From: Giardia muris | Lineage: Eukaryota; Fornicata; Diplomonadida; Hexamitidae | Length of the DNA stretch: 64,000 nt | Reading direction: 5' to 3' | Assembly (NCBI GenBank): GCA_006247105.1 | Contig: CM016927.1 | Location: 248,001-312,000, forward strand | In this document: one piece after another, positions 24,689 through 34,155 of the stretch | Numbering within the stretch: the stretch's first letter is position 1 | Layout: each line of letters starts with the position of its first letter | Made by a program: the position numbers and the translations under genes | The notes under the pieces: generated by a model | Seen by the model: the letters and a program-made list of their open reading frames with translations, nothing else | Database searches by the model: none | What the model was told of the DNA's origin: nothing

Positions 24689-27451
24689 ATGGATATCAAT
24701 ATGAAGAGAAAGGGGAGAGAAAAAGAAATGAGGGACCTAATCGACGCTGCACGGCGGGGAGACGTCGCAGGAGTGTTGGAGCACATCGGCCAGGCGGGCC
24801 AACGGGATGGCCAGCAGAAGACTGCCCTCATGTACGCGGCCATGGGAGGCCACCTCCGGTGCGTTGAGCTCCTGATCCCCCACGAGGCGGGGCTGCAGGA
24901 CAATCAGGAATGGCCGGCCATCCTCTTCGCGGCCAGGGATGGCCATCCAGATGTCATCCGAGCCCTCCTCCCATTTGAGACTGGACTCACCGGCGAATAT
25001 GGTCAGACGGCTCTCATGACTGCAGCGCTCAACTGTCATCTGGACTGCGCGGAGCTTCTCCTTCACGATGCTGGTAGGGTGACGACGGGCCGGATTCTTT
25101 CCTATCCGTCCGGGACCACAGCCCTGATGATTGCCGCCAGCAAGCACAACACTAGGATTGCTGAGCTGATCCTCCCGTTCGAGCAGGGATTGAGGAACTC
25201 GGAGGGCCATTCCGCCACCTGGTACATGCGCCGCAATGGAAGGAGACGGAGTAGTAGCTCCGACTCTAGCTCTGATTCCGGCTTCAGCGCCGGTTCCAAT
25301 TCCTCGAGTAGTGGCTCACACTTCCGCGAGGGAAGCGTGCGGGCTCCACCTCCCACGGCCAGTGCTCAGTCTCTGATCATAGCCGTCGTCAGACAGAACG
25401 AGGAGGACATCCATGCCCACATAACAGAGGCTGGTGAAAGGAAGCCGGATGGGAGCACTGCTCTGATGACTGCCGCGATGACTGGGTACGTGAGAGGTGT
25501 GGAAATCCTTCTGGACCTGGAGGCGGGGCTACAGGACAACGAGGGGAAGCTTGCGCTGGACTATGCGATCATGAGAGGTAAGTTCGACTGTGCTAAGCTT
25601 CTCCTCTCCACGGAGGCGGACGTCCGAGATAGTCAGGGGCACACGGCCTTTGACAGGCACATCACAAAGCACAATGACGTTACCATCCGCCTCCTGACCC
25701 TCCTTAACGCGGAGCTGTCGCCTCTTGAGACGGCCATCCTGCGGAATTATGATGTCTGCGCAGCCGCTCTTCTTTTGCAGGCCGAGGGTCTTGATGTCAA
25801 CCCGGGCTGTACTAGTCTGATGGCTGGGGTCATCATAGACCGGGAGGACCTGGTTCTCAAGCACCTCGAGAAGGTTGGTGGTCAAGACAACCAGGGCCGA
25901 ACAGCTCTGATGTACGCGGCAATCCACAACAAGCCAGACTTGGTTCACTTCTTTACTAAGACGGAGGCGGGGAAGGTTGATAACTCGGGGTGGACGGCCC
26001 TCATGCACGCCGTGAAGAAGGACCACGTTGAAGTCGCCCGCCTCCTGCTCTGTGAAGCGGGGGTTCAGGCTTTCGGCGATAATGGAACTACCGCACTGAT
26101 TCTTGCAGCTGAGAAGGGGAATGTTGAATTGGTCACCCTCCTCGCCCCATACGAGATAGGGCTTTGTACGACCAAGGGAACAACCGCTCTTTCTGTCGTG
26201 CGCGAGAAGCACTTCAGGTCCCAGGCCCTCGTTGACCTTCTGTCTGAAGATGTTCCTGGGAGTAGGTTCCTTAGACTCCAGCCACTTCCGATCTCGTTGT
26301 CTCCTCTAGCCCAGGCGGCAATCGAAAATGACCTCAAGAAGCTACGAAACGCTATGAAGAAGTCCCAGGAGCCTCTTGCCGGAGAGAAGACAGCTTTGAT
26401 GTTGGCGGCCGAGCGTGGGCTTGATATCATCGTTAATGCTCTTCGCGTGCGCGAGCTTGGACGTCAGGATGCAAACGGTTGGACTGCGTTGATGTACGCG
26501 ACACGGCATGGGAAGGTCAGTTGCGTCAAACTCCTTCTCGATGAGGCTGAGCTTGAGACCGCTCAGGGAGTCACAGCCCTTGACATTGCTGAGTCGTCTC
26601 TCAGTTTAAGCTCTCCTATGGCCGAGTATCACACTTGCAAGCGCCTACTCCAAGATTATCTCAGAGTGCATCAGTCCTCTCTCGTCCAGAACCTTTCTGG
26701 AGCCGCTTCCGATCTCACCAAGATCAGAGACTCCGTGCTTCTCGCTCCCGCCTCGAAGGATGTGGATGCGCTCAATGCTGATTTGTCCGCTGCTATCGAT
26801 GCCCTCAAGCGTATTCATCCATTAGCCCAGAAGTATGATCAATCCTTGGAGCAGAATAAGGTTCAGAAGCTCCAAAAGAGCCTTGACGAGGCGCAGGCGA
26901 CCATAAAGGAGTTGAAGGAGAGCGAGTCGAAGCTGATGCAATTACAGGATGAGTGCCAAATGCGGGCTAAGCATGAGGAGGAGCTCAAGGACGAGCTTGC
27001 GGCTGCACTTCAAAGGGAGACAAGCCTCAAGGATAAGTGCACTACTCTGGAGGCTAAGATTACGACTTTGAGCAATAGCGTCGAGCTAACAGAACGGCTT
27101 GACGAGTCTCGGAAGAAGTGTGAGGCGTTAGAGAAGGAACTGGTTGAGATGAGGGGGAAGATGAACGATCTCGCGCGGATTCCGCCTCAGATAACGTCTG
27201 CGGAGGAGTACTCGATCGTGGAGCTGGATGCTCTGGAGACGAACCTGTCTGCGTCATTGCGCGTTGTTTCGGGAGCTCGGGCCGCCTATAGTGCACGGGC
27301 ATGTGTCATTTGTATGGAGGCGCCCAAGTCTATCGTCTTGAAGCCTTGCTGCCACCTCTGCGTCTGTGATGGGTGTGCCTCGGGGCTTAAGGGGAAGCCG
27401 TGCCCGATTTGTAGGAAATCGGTCGAAGGGACCATGAGGGTGTATGATTAA
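24689..27451 (+). CDS. Ankyrin-repeat protein with coiled coil and C-terminal RING
   Basis: A 920-aa probable ubiquitin ligase. About residues 10-180 and 235-660 hold many ankyrin repeats with the Giardia 21.1 form (GxTALMxAAxxGHxxCVELLxxxEAGLxDN). A Ser-rich linker of about 35 residues (185-215) sits between them. Residues 700-850 are coiled coil. The C-terminus is a RING of C3HC4 type: CVIC, then PCCHLCVCDGC and CPIC, around residues 870-910, similar to XIAP/Mdm2-type RING ends. Ankyrin repeats would select targets, and the RING would recruit an E2. The start is an ATG after GGAAAA, 7 bp from the upstream stop. Ankyrin proteins are massively expanded in Giardia, but the fused RING version is one of a few. 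Confidence 0.92.
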   Translation: MDINMKRKGREKEMRDLIDAARRGDVAGVLEHIGQAGQRDGQQKTALMYAAMGGHLRCVELLIPHEAGLQDNQEWPAILFAARDGHPDVIRALLPFETGLTGEYGQTALMTAALNCHLDCAELLLHDAGRVTTGRILSYPSGTTALMIAASKHNTRIAELILPFEQGLRNSEGHSATWYMRRNGRRRSSSSDSSSDSGFSAGSNSSSSGSHFREGSVRAPPPTASAQSLIIAVVRQNEEDIHAHITEAGERKPDGSTALMTAAMTGYVRGVEILLDLEAGLQDNEGKLALDYAIMRGKFDCAKLLLSTEADVRDSQGHTAFDRHITKHNDVTIRLLTLLNAELSPLETAILRNYDVCAAALLLQAEGLDVNPGCTSLMAGVIIDREDLVLKHLEKVGGQDNQGRTALMYAAIHNKPDLVHFFTKTEAGKVDNSGWTALMHAVKKDHVEVARLLLCEAGVQAFGDNGTTALILAAEKGNVELVTLLAPYEIGLCTTKGTTALSVVREKHFRSQALVDLLSEDVPGSRFLRLQPLPISLSPLAQAAIENDLKKLRNAMKKSQEPLAGEKTALMLAAERGLDIIVNALRVRELGRQDANGWTALMYATRHGKVSCVKLLLDEAELETAQGVTALDIAESSLSLSSPMAEYHTCKRLLQDYLRVHQSSLVQNLSGAASDLTKIRDSVLLAPASKDVDALNADLSAAIDALKRIHPLAQKYDQSLEQNKVQKLQKSLDEAQATIKELKESESKLMQLQDECQMRAKHEEELKDELAAALQRETSLKDKCTTLEAKITTLSNSVELTERLDESRKKCEALEKELVEMRGKMNDLARIPPQITSAEEYSIVELDALETNLSASLRVVSGARAAYSARACVICMEAPKSIVLKPCCHLCVCDGCASGLKGKPCPICRKSVEGTMRVYD

Positions 27452-27457
27452 TTCTGA

Positions 27458-27853
27458 ATGTGTAAAGGCTTGACGAGCTTGTCTCAGCTATCCGCGCTCT
27501 GCCATCTCAAGTATCGTGACGTCACGGTTCTTGTCCGTGCATTCCCCTTTCATGTCGGATCAGGCCCAAAGATGGACTTGACCTTGGCACCTCAAGTAGC
27601 AGCCAAACATCACTTTTCTCTTTGCACTACTCTTGATGGGAGGGTTCATATAGCTCCTCTTGCCCCACTAGAGGTTGATGGGGTTGAGTATCTTCCCAGT
27701 TCCCCACGAGTATTATTGAAGACCAAGTCCATTATTAACCTTCAGGGATTGTCCATCGTTGTCGAGCAAGCCAGCATCGACCTCAGTTCACAAGCGGTAA
27801 CACATACTCTGGGCTCTGTAACGCCCGCACTCGTCTCACGCGTCGCGGTCTGA
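27458..27853 (+). CDS. FHA-like domain protein
   Basis: A 131-aa protein spanning one domain. VTVLVRAFPFHVGSGPKMDLTLAPQ followed by HHFSLCTTLDGRVHIAPL and VDGVEYL has the order of an FHA domain: a beta strand, a glycine turn where GR normally stands, S/H contact positions, then the N-G turn and final strand (LLKTKSIINLQGLSIVV). The conserved Arg that holds phosphothreonine is replaced (GSGPKM), so phosphopeptide binding may be lost. The gene starts 6 bp after the ankyrin-RING stop, on the same strand, and ends 7 bp before a converging gene. An alternative reading is a small unclassified beta protein. Confidence 0.55.
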   Translation: MCKGLTSLSQLSALCHLKYRDVTVLVRAFPFHVGSGPKMDLTLAPQVAAKHHFSLCTTLDGRVHIAPLAPLEVDGVEYLPSSPRVLLKTKSIINLQGLSIVVEQASIDLSSQAVTHTLGSVTPALVSRVAV

Positions 27854-27860
27854 CATCCTT

Positions 27861-28760
27861 TCATATGAAGATGGAGACGATCCAGATGACGACGATGAGG
27901 CCCAGGACGACCAGGATCGATATGAACATACAACGGCCAACGCTAGCGACCTTCTTGCGGACCTCGGCGGTCGAGGCGGCCAGATTCTTTGTGTCCTCCA
28001 CTGCGACGACCATCTTCTCGTCAACAGTCTCGATGGCCTCTGTCGTCAAGTCTATCTTCTCCGATATCATCCCGGTCTGAAGCCGGACCTTGGCGACTAG
28101 GCCTTTGAGGACTACAACCTGCTGGTCGAAGTCCTTGTTGAGCTCTGATAGATGTTCTCTTGCTTGCTCCGCGTTCTCGTATACGGGCAAGATCTCATCC
28201 AGACTCTTGGTAGCCTTCCCCCCAGCCCCAGGAAGCATATGTCGTCCTCCACCATCTTCCTCGTCATCTCCACCACCCCCAGACCGGAGATGCGTTCTAT
28301 CGCGTTCCTCTGCGACAAGGGCCTCCTTATACTCATTTAAGAGGGAGATTGTGTCCATACACTCCGTGTAGCGCTGGTGCGCCTCTTCTTGCCTCTGCGG
28401 CTGCCCCCCGGCCATCTGCTTCGAATACTCACGCGACAACTCCTCAAACTTGGTGATGTTCTGCTCGATGGCACCGATCTTCTCCCGAACCCTCGAGGAC
28501 AGTATTGCCACCTTCGGGTCGTTGGGGTTACGCTTCATAGCCTTGTCCCGGTCCCTCAGTAACTCCTTGGCGTCGTTGATGTGCAACTGGGTGAGAATCC
28601 GGAGTGTTTCGACGGGGTCCGGGGGTGTATCTCCGGCGGCCTCCATCGCCTCGTCCTGGCGTTGTAGCTCTTCAACTGAGCTCAGATATGGTTCACCGGC
28701 GGCCTCCTCGTAGATGCGCAGCAGGCGTTTGCGTACGGTCTCCATCTCCTTTTTTGCCAT
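27861..28760 (-). CDS. Tail-anchored SNARE-like protein
   Basis: A single transmembrane segment closes the protein (CMFISILVVLGLIVVIWIVSIFI, residues 277-299), leaving almost no luminal tail. Before it, residues about 205-270 form an amphipathic helix with heptads (VVLKGLVAKVRLQTGMISEKI, then MVVAVEDTKNLAAS), resembling a Q-SNARE motif; the polar zero layer is not certain. The first 200 residues form helices with a Gly/Asp-rich insert near 155-175. Such proteins work in vesicle fusion at ER, plasma membrane or peripheral vacuoles. The C-terminal anchor and heptads are what I see; the SNARE call is inference. A coat or tether protein with a tail anchor is the alternative. Confidence 0.6.
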   Translation of the reverse strand: MAKKEMETVRKRLLRIYEEAAGEPYLSSVEELQRQDEAMEAAGDTPPDPVETLRILTQLHINDAKELLRDRDKAMKRNPNDPKVAILSSRVREKIGAIEQNITKFEELSREYSKQMAGGQPQRQEEAHQRYTECMDTISLLNEYKEALVAEERDRTHLRSGGGGDDEEDGGGRHMLPGAGGKATKSLDEILPVYENAEQAREHLSELNKDFDQQVVVLKGLVAKVRLQTGMISEKIDLTTEAIETVDEKMVVAVEDTKNLAASTAEVRKKVASVGRCMFISILVVLGLIVVIWIVSIFI

Positions 28761-28813
28761 CCCCAGTTGATAGGAAAGGATCGTTCAGGCCTTGACTTCG
28801 GTCCTGTCCCCCC

Positions 28814-31282
28814 TCATTCGAGAAGGGGGAGCACATCCTTAAGCGAGGACTTCATTACAGCGTCAACGGTAATTATCTTCTGTAATGGCAAGTAGCTTTC
28901 CAGGTCCGAAGGGGGGGCAAGGAGGATGCGAAGAGGGTTAGGAAAGTGCTCCAATAACAGCTCGCGTTCGCGCGTCGTCAAGGTAGGGAGCGTTCGAAGG
29001 ATCGCTCGATGTATGACTCGAGTGGTGATCTCTGTTGCCTCAGTTTGCTTTGTGATGGGATGTTCCTTCTCTCCGGCCGCAAGTGCTTGTTTCTTCAGGC
29101 GTAAAAGGAGCTGTGGGAGAGTCCTTTTAGTCGCCCAAAGAAGCTTGATTGGTAACGCTAAGAAGACTCCAAGCAATTGTGCCACTAACCCACCGCGGAC
29201 TTGTAGGTCCTTCTGTTGTCGATCCAGAAGGTAACAATCATGTGGTTTATGGGCTGGTATCTCGCAGACCAAATATGCGTCCTCGAACTGTTCTGTTAGG
29301 CGTTCGGCTTGCTTCATGAGCCGTTGAAGTCTAAGAGACGCTACAAGGTCGGCCTCAGCCTTACGTTCAACGGCACGGCGGTTAGAAATGATGAAGTCGC
29401 CAAGAGTCAATTGTCGAACCACTAGGACCAAGTTAACCGATTGAAGACGTAAGGCCAAAGGGACATCGGAACGAAGCTCACGAGTATCCACCAGGAGTCT
29501 ATGTGGGCCCTCAGGCTCGTCAAAGACGAAGCGTGTCATCGTTTGACTAGAACTGAGTGTTTCATCAGTCAAAGCCGTCTCCAATAGCATGGTTTGAGAT
29601 GAGAGGACCTTAAGTGCCTCGGTCTCCAATTGTTCTATGAGACGTGGGAGAGCAAGAATGGGAGAGGTGGAGACTTTTCGAATCCCATAGACGGGGATAC
29701 GTCGTTTTCGAGGTGGGATATCAACGCTCAATCTTTCAAGTGCACGGATGGCGTGGTAAGCGGGACCTACGAGCACGATGGCGGCAATGTTCTCCAAACC
29801 GATTTGTAATAGTCGTTGATAGATGGGAGCATGTGAGACGCAGGTGGAGACGTTGGAGTGTTCATACCCACCTAATGGAACGTCAAAGATGGTTGGAATG
29901 ACATGGATTCTGGTATCTGCACAAATCCTATAACCCTTCTCAAGTAAGCGTTGCTGTATGGAGGATGTTGGCATGAACAGATCCCGATCGATCTGAGTAC
30001 GTTCTGGTTCCATGACTTCTTCCACATCCATCTGTTCTGACAAGTACGTGACGATGGAGGATGCGACGGTCCTAGTTCCGACTAGAAGGACGACCGATTG
30101 TGGTGGAGAGCGTAACCGCGTGGATCCCTCCTCTTTCGTTGCTTTCGTTGTACGGAGATGGTCCCAGTCCCTCACCTCATCTATGATGGTTGCATCTATA
30201 TATCCGAGAAGCTTATGAAGGTAGGAGGGAAGGACTGGAAGATGATCGTTTAGGGCCTGAGATACGCGTTGAAAGCTGGCTCGAAGCTCCGCGGGTTTGA
30301 ATGGGACATGCTTCAATGAATCAATGAACGCCTGATGCCTTTTGCTGACCCGTTCGGTATCAAAAGAGTGTTCTGCGGCATGCAATAGACCGAGCATGTG
30401 GCGGACATAGACATCCTTCAATGCTAGACGTGGATCATCAAAGAGCTCGCTGATACAAAGGTGGCGAGTTGCCAAGCCCTCATACGTAGGGTCCTTCAAA
30501 TAATGACGTTTTGCCCATATTCGGATCTCATCTAAGATGAGGCTTGTCAATGATTGGTCGGGAGTATAGGGCCCCGCTAAGGTCTCTGCATCCATAGTGT
30601 TGATAATGACCATCTCCTTTCGGTTCCTATTCAAAGTGAAAGCCTTTGCAACGGCTGGCATCAGTCGATGTAACCCCGTCACCTGGTATTGTTGCAAGGT
30701 CCCAATCACCTCTTTTTCAAGACGAGTTACCAACAGCGAGTCCAATAGACTAACCGTCGTCAAGAGAAGTGGGTCCTCACATAAGATCTTGAGCCTACAG
30801 CCTTCTTCTCGACATGTCCGTAGGAAGAGATGCGCTTGGCTATTCAAACGAGCCGTAAGGATAAGAATGATCCCCCCATTGACCCTACTCAGCTCGAGAT
30901 ACCCATACACCAAGGCTGATGCGGCCACGGAAAGAGAGCAAACGACGTGCTCCCCCTTCTCCTCCATCACCTCCAACGCCTTTGACATATCCTTTGCTCG
31001 CATAACAAGTGCCTGGCTTCGAATCCTTACCCCCTTCAACACAGTCCCTAACAGCCTCGAAATTGACTTCGTCTGGTGCAGGATCAAGAACGATCGACCA
31101 GGATTCACGCTTAAGATGGCCTGAAGTGGCCCTTGAAGCCCTAGGCCGCTACTCAGCGCCAGAAGAGCATTCCCTTCGGCCCCCTCGGCCCACCGACGCT
31201 CATACTCCTTGAACAAAGGCTCATCAAACACAGGGTCAGCAGGCTGTTGTTCACTCAGAAGACCGTCGTGTGTTGAAATCAT
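28814..31282 (-). CDS. XPF: XPF/Rad1-type structure-specific endonuclease
   Basis: The catalytic subunit that cuts on the 5' side of lesions in nucleotide excision repair and processes branched DNA with ERCC1. The ERCC4 nuclease domain is intact in its last quarter: VDTRE at 598-602, GDF at 628-630, and VERKAEAD at 638-645, which supply the metal-binding residues. The N-terminal part (30-330) looks like the inactive helicase-like region with QGPLQAIL and a walk of alternating strands; its Walker lysine is missing, as in all XPFs. A C-terminal helix-hairpin-helix-like segment lies at 745-820, suited to binding ERCC1. The 822 aa is close to typical length (about 900). The start is four bases from the next gene's stop. 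Confidence 0.92.
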   Translation of the reverse strand: MISTHDGLLSEQQPADPVFDEPLFKEYERRWAEGAEGNALLALSSGLGLQGPLQAILSVNPGRSFLILHQTKSISRLLGTVLKGVRIRSQALVMRAKDMSKALEVMEEKGEHVVCSLSVAASALVYGYLELSRVNGGIILILTARLNSQAHLFLRTCREEGCRLKILCEDPLLLTTVSLLDSLLVTRLEKEVIGTLQQYQVTGLHRLMPAVAKAFTLNRNRKEMVIINTMDAETLAGPYTPDQSLTSLILDEIRIWAKRHYLKDPTYEGLATRHLCISELFDDPRLALKDVYVRHMLGLLHAAEHSFDTERVSKRHQAFIDSLKHVPFKPAELRASFQRVSQALNDHLPVLPSYLHKLLGYIDATIIDEVRDWDHLRTTKATKEEGSTRLRSPPQSVVLLVGTRTVASSIVTYLSEQMDVEEVMEPERTQIDRDLFMPTSSIQQRLLEKGYRICADTRIHVIPTIFDVPLGGYEHSNVSTCVSHAPIYQRLLQIGLENIAAIVLVGPAYHAIRALERLSVDIPPRKRRIPVYGIRKVSTSPILALPRLIEQLETEALKVLSSQTMLLETALTDETLSSSQTMTRFVFDEPEGPHRLLVDTRELRSDVPLALRLQSVNLVLVVRQLTLGDFIISNRRAVERKAEADLVASLRLQRLMKQAERLTEQFEDAYLVCEIPAHKPHDCYLLDRQQKDLQVRGGLVAQLLGVFLALPIKLLWATKRTLPQLLLRLKKQALAAGEKEHPITKQTEATEITTRVIHRAILRTLPTLTTRERELLLEHFPNPLRILLAPPSDLESYLPLQKIITVDAVMKSSLKDVLPLLE

Positions 31283-31286
31283 CGCA

Positions 31287-31631
31287 TCACTTTTTTTCCT
31301 TCTCCGATGGGACTGAGATGGTGGGACTTGAAGGGAAGCTAGCGATGACAGAAAAGGCCGCGTGGAGCGCCTTCGGATCGGCTGGGGAGATGTCCCCGGG
31401 CTCCACCATGAGCGTGGGCGCCGTACTCAGTGGTACTTTGACACCTCCAACGTCATGAAGGACAACGCGATACTCCGATGGCAAGGAGATGGGACCGTTC
31501 GATTTGAGTAGATGCCCTCGGAAGTGTTTCAAGCCCGGATGCTCGGGGTCATCTGGTAACTCGAAGGGGAGTGGATGTTCCATACCCTCAAGGACGAATG
31601 GAAGGAGTTGAGGGGGCTCTGCCTCGGGCAT
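31287..31631 (-). CDS. RNase H2 subunit C-like protein
   Basis: A 114-aa protein whose pattern LLPFVLEGMEHPLPFEL, then FRGHLLKSNGPISLPSEYRVVL follows RNase H2 subunit C (LLP...F...FRGR.L.G..v.LP..y), an accessory subunit that holds RNase H2A and B together for removal of ribonucleotides from DNA. The open frame extends further upstream to 31835, but that extension overlaps the E2F gene and has no usable context, so ATG at 31629-31631 is preferred. It diverges from E2F over 47 bp, and its stop lies 4 bp from the start of XPF. The match is short and should be tested with a profile search. Confidence 0.5.
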   Translation of the reverse strand: MPEAEPPQLLPFVLEGMEHPLPFELPDDPEHPGLKHFRGHLLKSNGPISLPSEYRVVLHDVGGVKVPLSTAPTLMVEPGDISPADPKALHAAFSVIASFPSSPTISVPSEKEKK

Positions 31632-31678
31632 CCAAAAAAGTACGTGGGATAGCCGCAATTTGAAGTACCGAAAGACGG

Positions 31679-32899
31679 ATGCCCGAGGTCCAAGCACCGG
31701 CGCTGAAGCGCGTGGCGCATGGGGAGCGCGGAGACAAGCAGAGTACGACGCGCTCGATCGAGATGGCGCGCCGCCTGATCCTTGAGCTCTCACGGAGCGC
31801 GGCACGGACCCGCGAGGGGTACGTCTGCATCGCAAAGGACGACCTCTTGAGCATCACGAACAAGCGGCGGCTCTACGACGTGACGGGCCCGCTCGAGGCG
31901 ATGGGCGTCATCCAGACGACCCGCCTCTTCATCGTTTGGATGGGTCCAAGACTGGATTCCTTCACATTCGTCGACCCGACTAGTCTTAATGCGAGCTTCG
32001 CTGGGAAGAACGCCCACCAGCTGAGCCTTTATGGGAAGCGGCTTGTTGAGTGCCAAGGGTCAGGAGATCCTTCTGGGTCGAGGCCAACGTCAAATTTATC
32101 GCGGGTCTATACGGTTTCCGATATCCGTTTGCCGCGTTACCCCTCGGCCAAGACGGAGGCGCGCCACCGGGTACAGCTCTCGTCTTTGCGCGAGAGGTTG
32201 AAGGCCCTGCAGCAGCAGAAGGCGGAGCTTGAGGAGCGGGTCAGGCAACAGGAGCAACAGTTCCGGCAGGCCCACACTCGCTACTTGGCGGTCTCGGACG
32301 TCGTGCGCGCCTTCCAGGCGTTCTTCACCCAGAACGAGCCGCGCCTGAGCAACTCGCATCGGTACGATCAGCCCTATGCGACAGCCTATGGGACCACCCC
32401 GCACCTCTTCCTATTATACGGGCCACGCATCACGATGGATGCCCTCGAACCCTGTCGAGATGAGCAGTATCAGTCTAGTAACCAGAGTACCTCAATCCCG
32501 TTGTCCTTGGACCCAAGTGTCTCGAGCATCACTGCGTTGTCGACTCCAGGCATGACCTCCCCAGCGGAAGTGCGAGTGGGAGGGATCGGCCAGAACTTGG
32601 TGGGAGAGACGGAGCAACCACTGCTCACACCCTCTCAGCTTCACCCGGTCACCCTACTTTTCTCCTCAGATGAGCCAATTCAGTACATGCATTCGACGGG
32701 GTGCACTGGGGCGTTACAGGAGTACGAGGAACCGTCCTATCCCGCCTCCGTTGACTTCTCTCTTGAGCCATATCTCTCAGACGCTAGCCTTGACGTGTTC
32801 ACAGACGGGTCTGTATTCACAAACCCGATGAGTATTGGGGGTAGCTACCTTGACACATACTCCGACTTCGACTACTTCGATTCCCTCATGGGCGTCTGA
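31679..32899 (+). CDS. E2F-family transcription factor
   Basis: The winged-helix DNA-binding domain lies at residues 25-90: STTRSIEMARRLILELSR, then NKRRLYDVTGPLEAMGVIQ, which carries the E2F/DP signature RRxYDxxxxLE. This is followed by the strand LFIVWMG. A coiled-coil segment with RLKALQQQKAELEERV lies at about 160-200, as expected for dimerisation. The last 170 residues are acidic and Ser/Thr/Asp/Tyr-rich, like an activation domain (ending YSDFDYFDSLMG). E2F factors bind TTTSSCGC-type sites to drive S-phase genes. Giardia has very few such factors, so this may be a main cell-cycle regulator. The 3' end overlaps the MORN gene by 28 bp. Start by ATG at 31679. Confidence 0.88.
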   Translation: MPEVQAPALKRVAHGERGDKQSTTRSIEMARRLILELSRSAARTREGYVCIAKDDLLSITNKRRLYDVTGPLEAMGVIQTTRLFIVWMGPRLDSFTFVDPTSLNASFAGKNAHQLSLYGKRLVECQGSGDPSGSRPTSNLSRVYTVSDIRLPRYPSAKTEARHRVQLSSLRERLKALQQQKAELEERVRQQEQQFRQAHTRYLAVSDVVRAFQAFFTQNEPRLSNSHRYDQPYATAYGTTPHLFLLYGPRITMDALEPCRDEQYQSSNQSTSIPLSLDPSVSSITALSTPGMTSPAEVRVGGIGQNLVGETEQPLLTPSQLHPVTLLFSSDEPIQYMHSTGCTGALQEYEEPSYPASVDFSLEPYLSDASLDVFTDGSVFTNPMSIGGSYLDTYSDFDYFDSLMGV

Positions 32900-33222
32900 G
32901 ACACGGCGTCGATGACCTCGCGGTGGAAGCGCCGGTCCTTCGCGGTCAGGTACCCCCAGTTGTCCTCTCGGAACGCCAGATCGTCGCCGAAGACGACCCG
33001 GTGCTCGACAAGCTCTCCGCGGTCCCACTTCCCGATGACCCTGCCGGTCACTCGGCCGTCGGGCCCGACGAAGGCAAGCTCTCCTTCTCCATGGAACTCC
33101 CCGCTAAGGAAGCTCCCAGTGTAAACGGTCCCGTCCGGGAGCGTCAGCTGGCCGAAGCCGTGGGGCTCTCCGTTGACGACGTCGCCCTCGTAGCGGTGCC
33201 CCGACGCCTCGAGATAGTCCAT
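32872..33222 (-). CDS. Small MORN-repeat protein
   Basis: At least two MORN repeats occur in the first half: YEGDVVNGEPHGFGQLTLPDG followed by YTGSFLSGEFHGEGELAF, each with the Y-G...G..HG.G pattern. MORN repeats form a long beta hairpin and often bind membranes or line cytoskeletal edges. The second half (VTGRVIGKWDRGE onward) is a weaker third repeat followed by a charged helical tail. The length is 116 aa. It converges with the E2F gene, overlapping by 28 bp, and starts close to an ankyrin gene on the opposite strand. Giardia has many small MORN proteins. Confidence 0.85.
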   Translation of the reverse strand: MDYLEASGHRYEGDVVNGEPHGFGQLTLPDGTVYTGSFLSGEFHGEGELAFVGPDGRVTGRVIGKWDRGELVEHRVVFGDDLAFREDNWGYLTAKDRRFHREVIDAVSQTPMRESK

Positions 33223-33276
33223 TGAAGGAATCGTATTTCGGACGTCACATATGACTGTTCAGTAAAATCCCGTTGG

Positions 33277-34155
33277 ATGCTGGAGAAGATGGCACACCTG
33301 CTCCCCACGGAGTGGCAACGGGGCTATTCCGAGACCTTTCACGACGTATGTGAAAGCCTCAAAGGCGGCGATCTAGAGAAGGCCTCGAACCACCTATTGC
33401 AGGTGCAAGATGCCATGATCTCCCATCTTCATGCTTGTAGGGAGCAGATCAGCACTCCGGAGGAGCGATTTTTCCGCGCATACTCTGAGATCTACTATGG
33501 GTGTAATGAGGTTGAGAACCGTGAGGCTTGCGCAGCAGTTGATCCTCAGACCCTGGCTTATCTCAGTCTTGCCCTCAAGAAACCCAGTATCCTTCACTGG
33601 CTGGCTTCACAGCCCTCAACCCCTTCGTTATCGAAGCCAGATGATCCATCCGAGATTACTCCGCCCTCTCCCCTAATGTTGCCTCGAAGGCTTGGTCTCA
33701 CCCCCTTGTTGCGTGCAGCAACAACGGAGGGACAGAGACAATTGAAACCCGAGCTTCTACTAGCCGCCGGAGCCATCCATGGAGATCCTGAGCTGACCTC
33801 GCTGATGTACGCTGCTCATAGGGGAGATACGGAATTCCTGAGGTTCGTTCTGGGACTTGAGGTGCGAATAGCGACGAAGGAGGGATGGACCGCCCTCATG
33901 TACGCGGCATATGGAGGTCAACCCGAGGCCGTCGAAGTCCTCCTCCCATATGAGGCTGGAATGGTCGCTACTGAGGGCTGGACGGCTCTTCTATTGGCCG
34001 CACACTACGGACACGCGGATTGTGCGCGTCTATTGGCCCCTCATGAGTTCCACCTCCAACTACCTGGGAACGTGACCGCCATCGACGTCTCCAATGCCCG
34101 GGGGCACCAGGACTGCGCCGATGCCATCCAGAAGGCCCTCAATACGCAAAACTGA
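33277..34155 (+). CDS. Small ankyrin-repeat protein
   Basis: The first 130 residues are helical and unlike any family I know; from about 155 to 285 there are four ankyrin repeats with consensus TSLMYAAHRGDTEFLRFVL, then GWTALMYAAYGGQPEAVEVLLPYEAG and GWTALLLAAHYGHADCARLLAPHE, the Giardia 21.1-like form. Ankyrin proteins are protein-binding modules. The second ATG at residue 5 follows AGAAG and may be an alternative start. Its 3' end overlaps the next gene, on the opposite strand, by 17 bp. Unlike the larger 21.1 proteins it has no coiled coil. Confidence 0.85.
   Translation: MLEKMAHLLPTEWQRGYSETFHDVCESLKGGDLEKASNHLLQVQDAMISHLHACREQISTPEERFFRAYSEIYYGCNEVENREACAAVDPQTLAYLSLALKKPSILHWLASQPSTPSLSKPDDPSEITPPSPLMLPRRLGLTPLLRAATTEGQRQLKPELLLAAGAIHGDPELTSLMYAAHRGDTEFLRFVLGLEVRIATKEGWTALMYAAYGGQPEAVEVLLPYEAGMVATEGWTALLLAAHYGHADCARLLAPHEFHLQLPGNVTAIDVSNARGHQDCADAIQKALNTQN

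Noticed and set aside
30597..31124. 175-codon plus-strand frame inside XPF
   Set aside because: Antisense to an intact nuclease gene with known motifs; composition is Arg/Ser-rich as expected of a shadow.
31632..31835. N-terminal extension of the RNase H2C-like frame
   Set aside because: It overlaps the E2F start and coding part and codes for a low-complexity Arg/Pro/Ser stretch.
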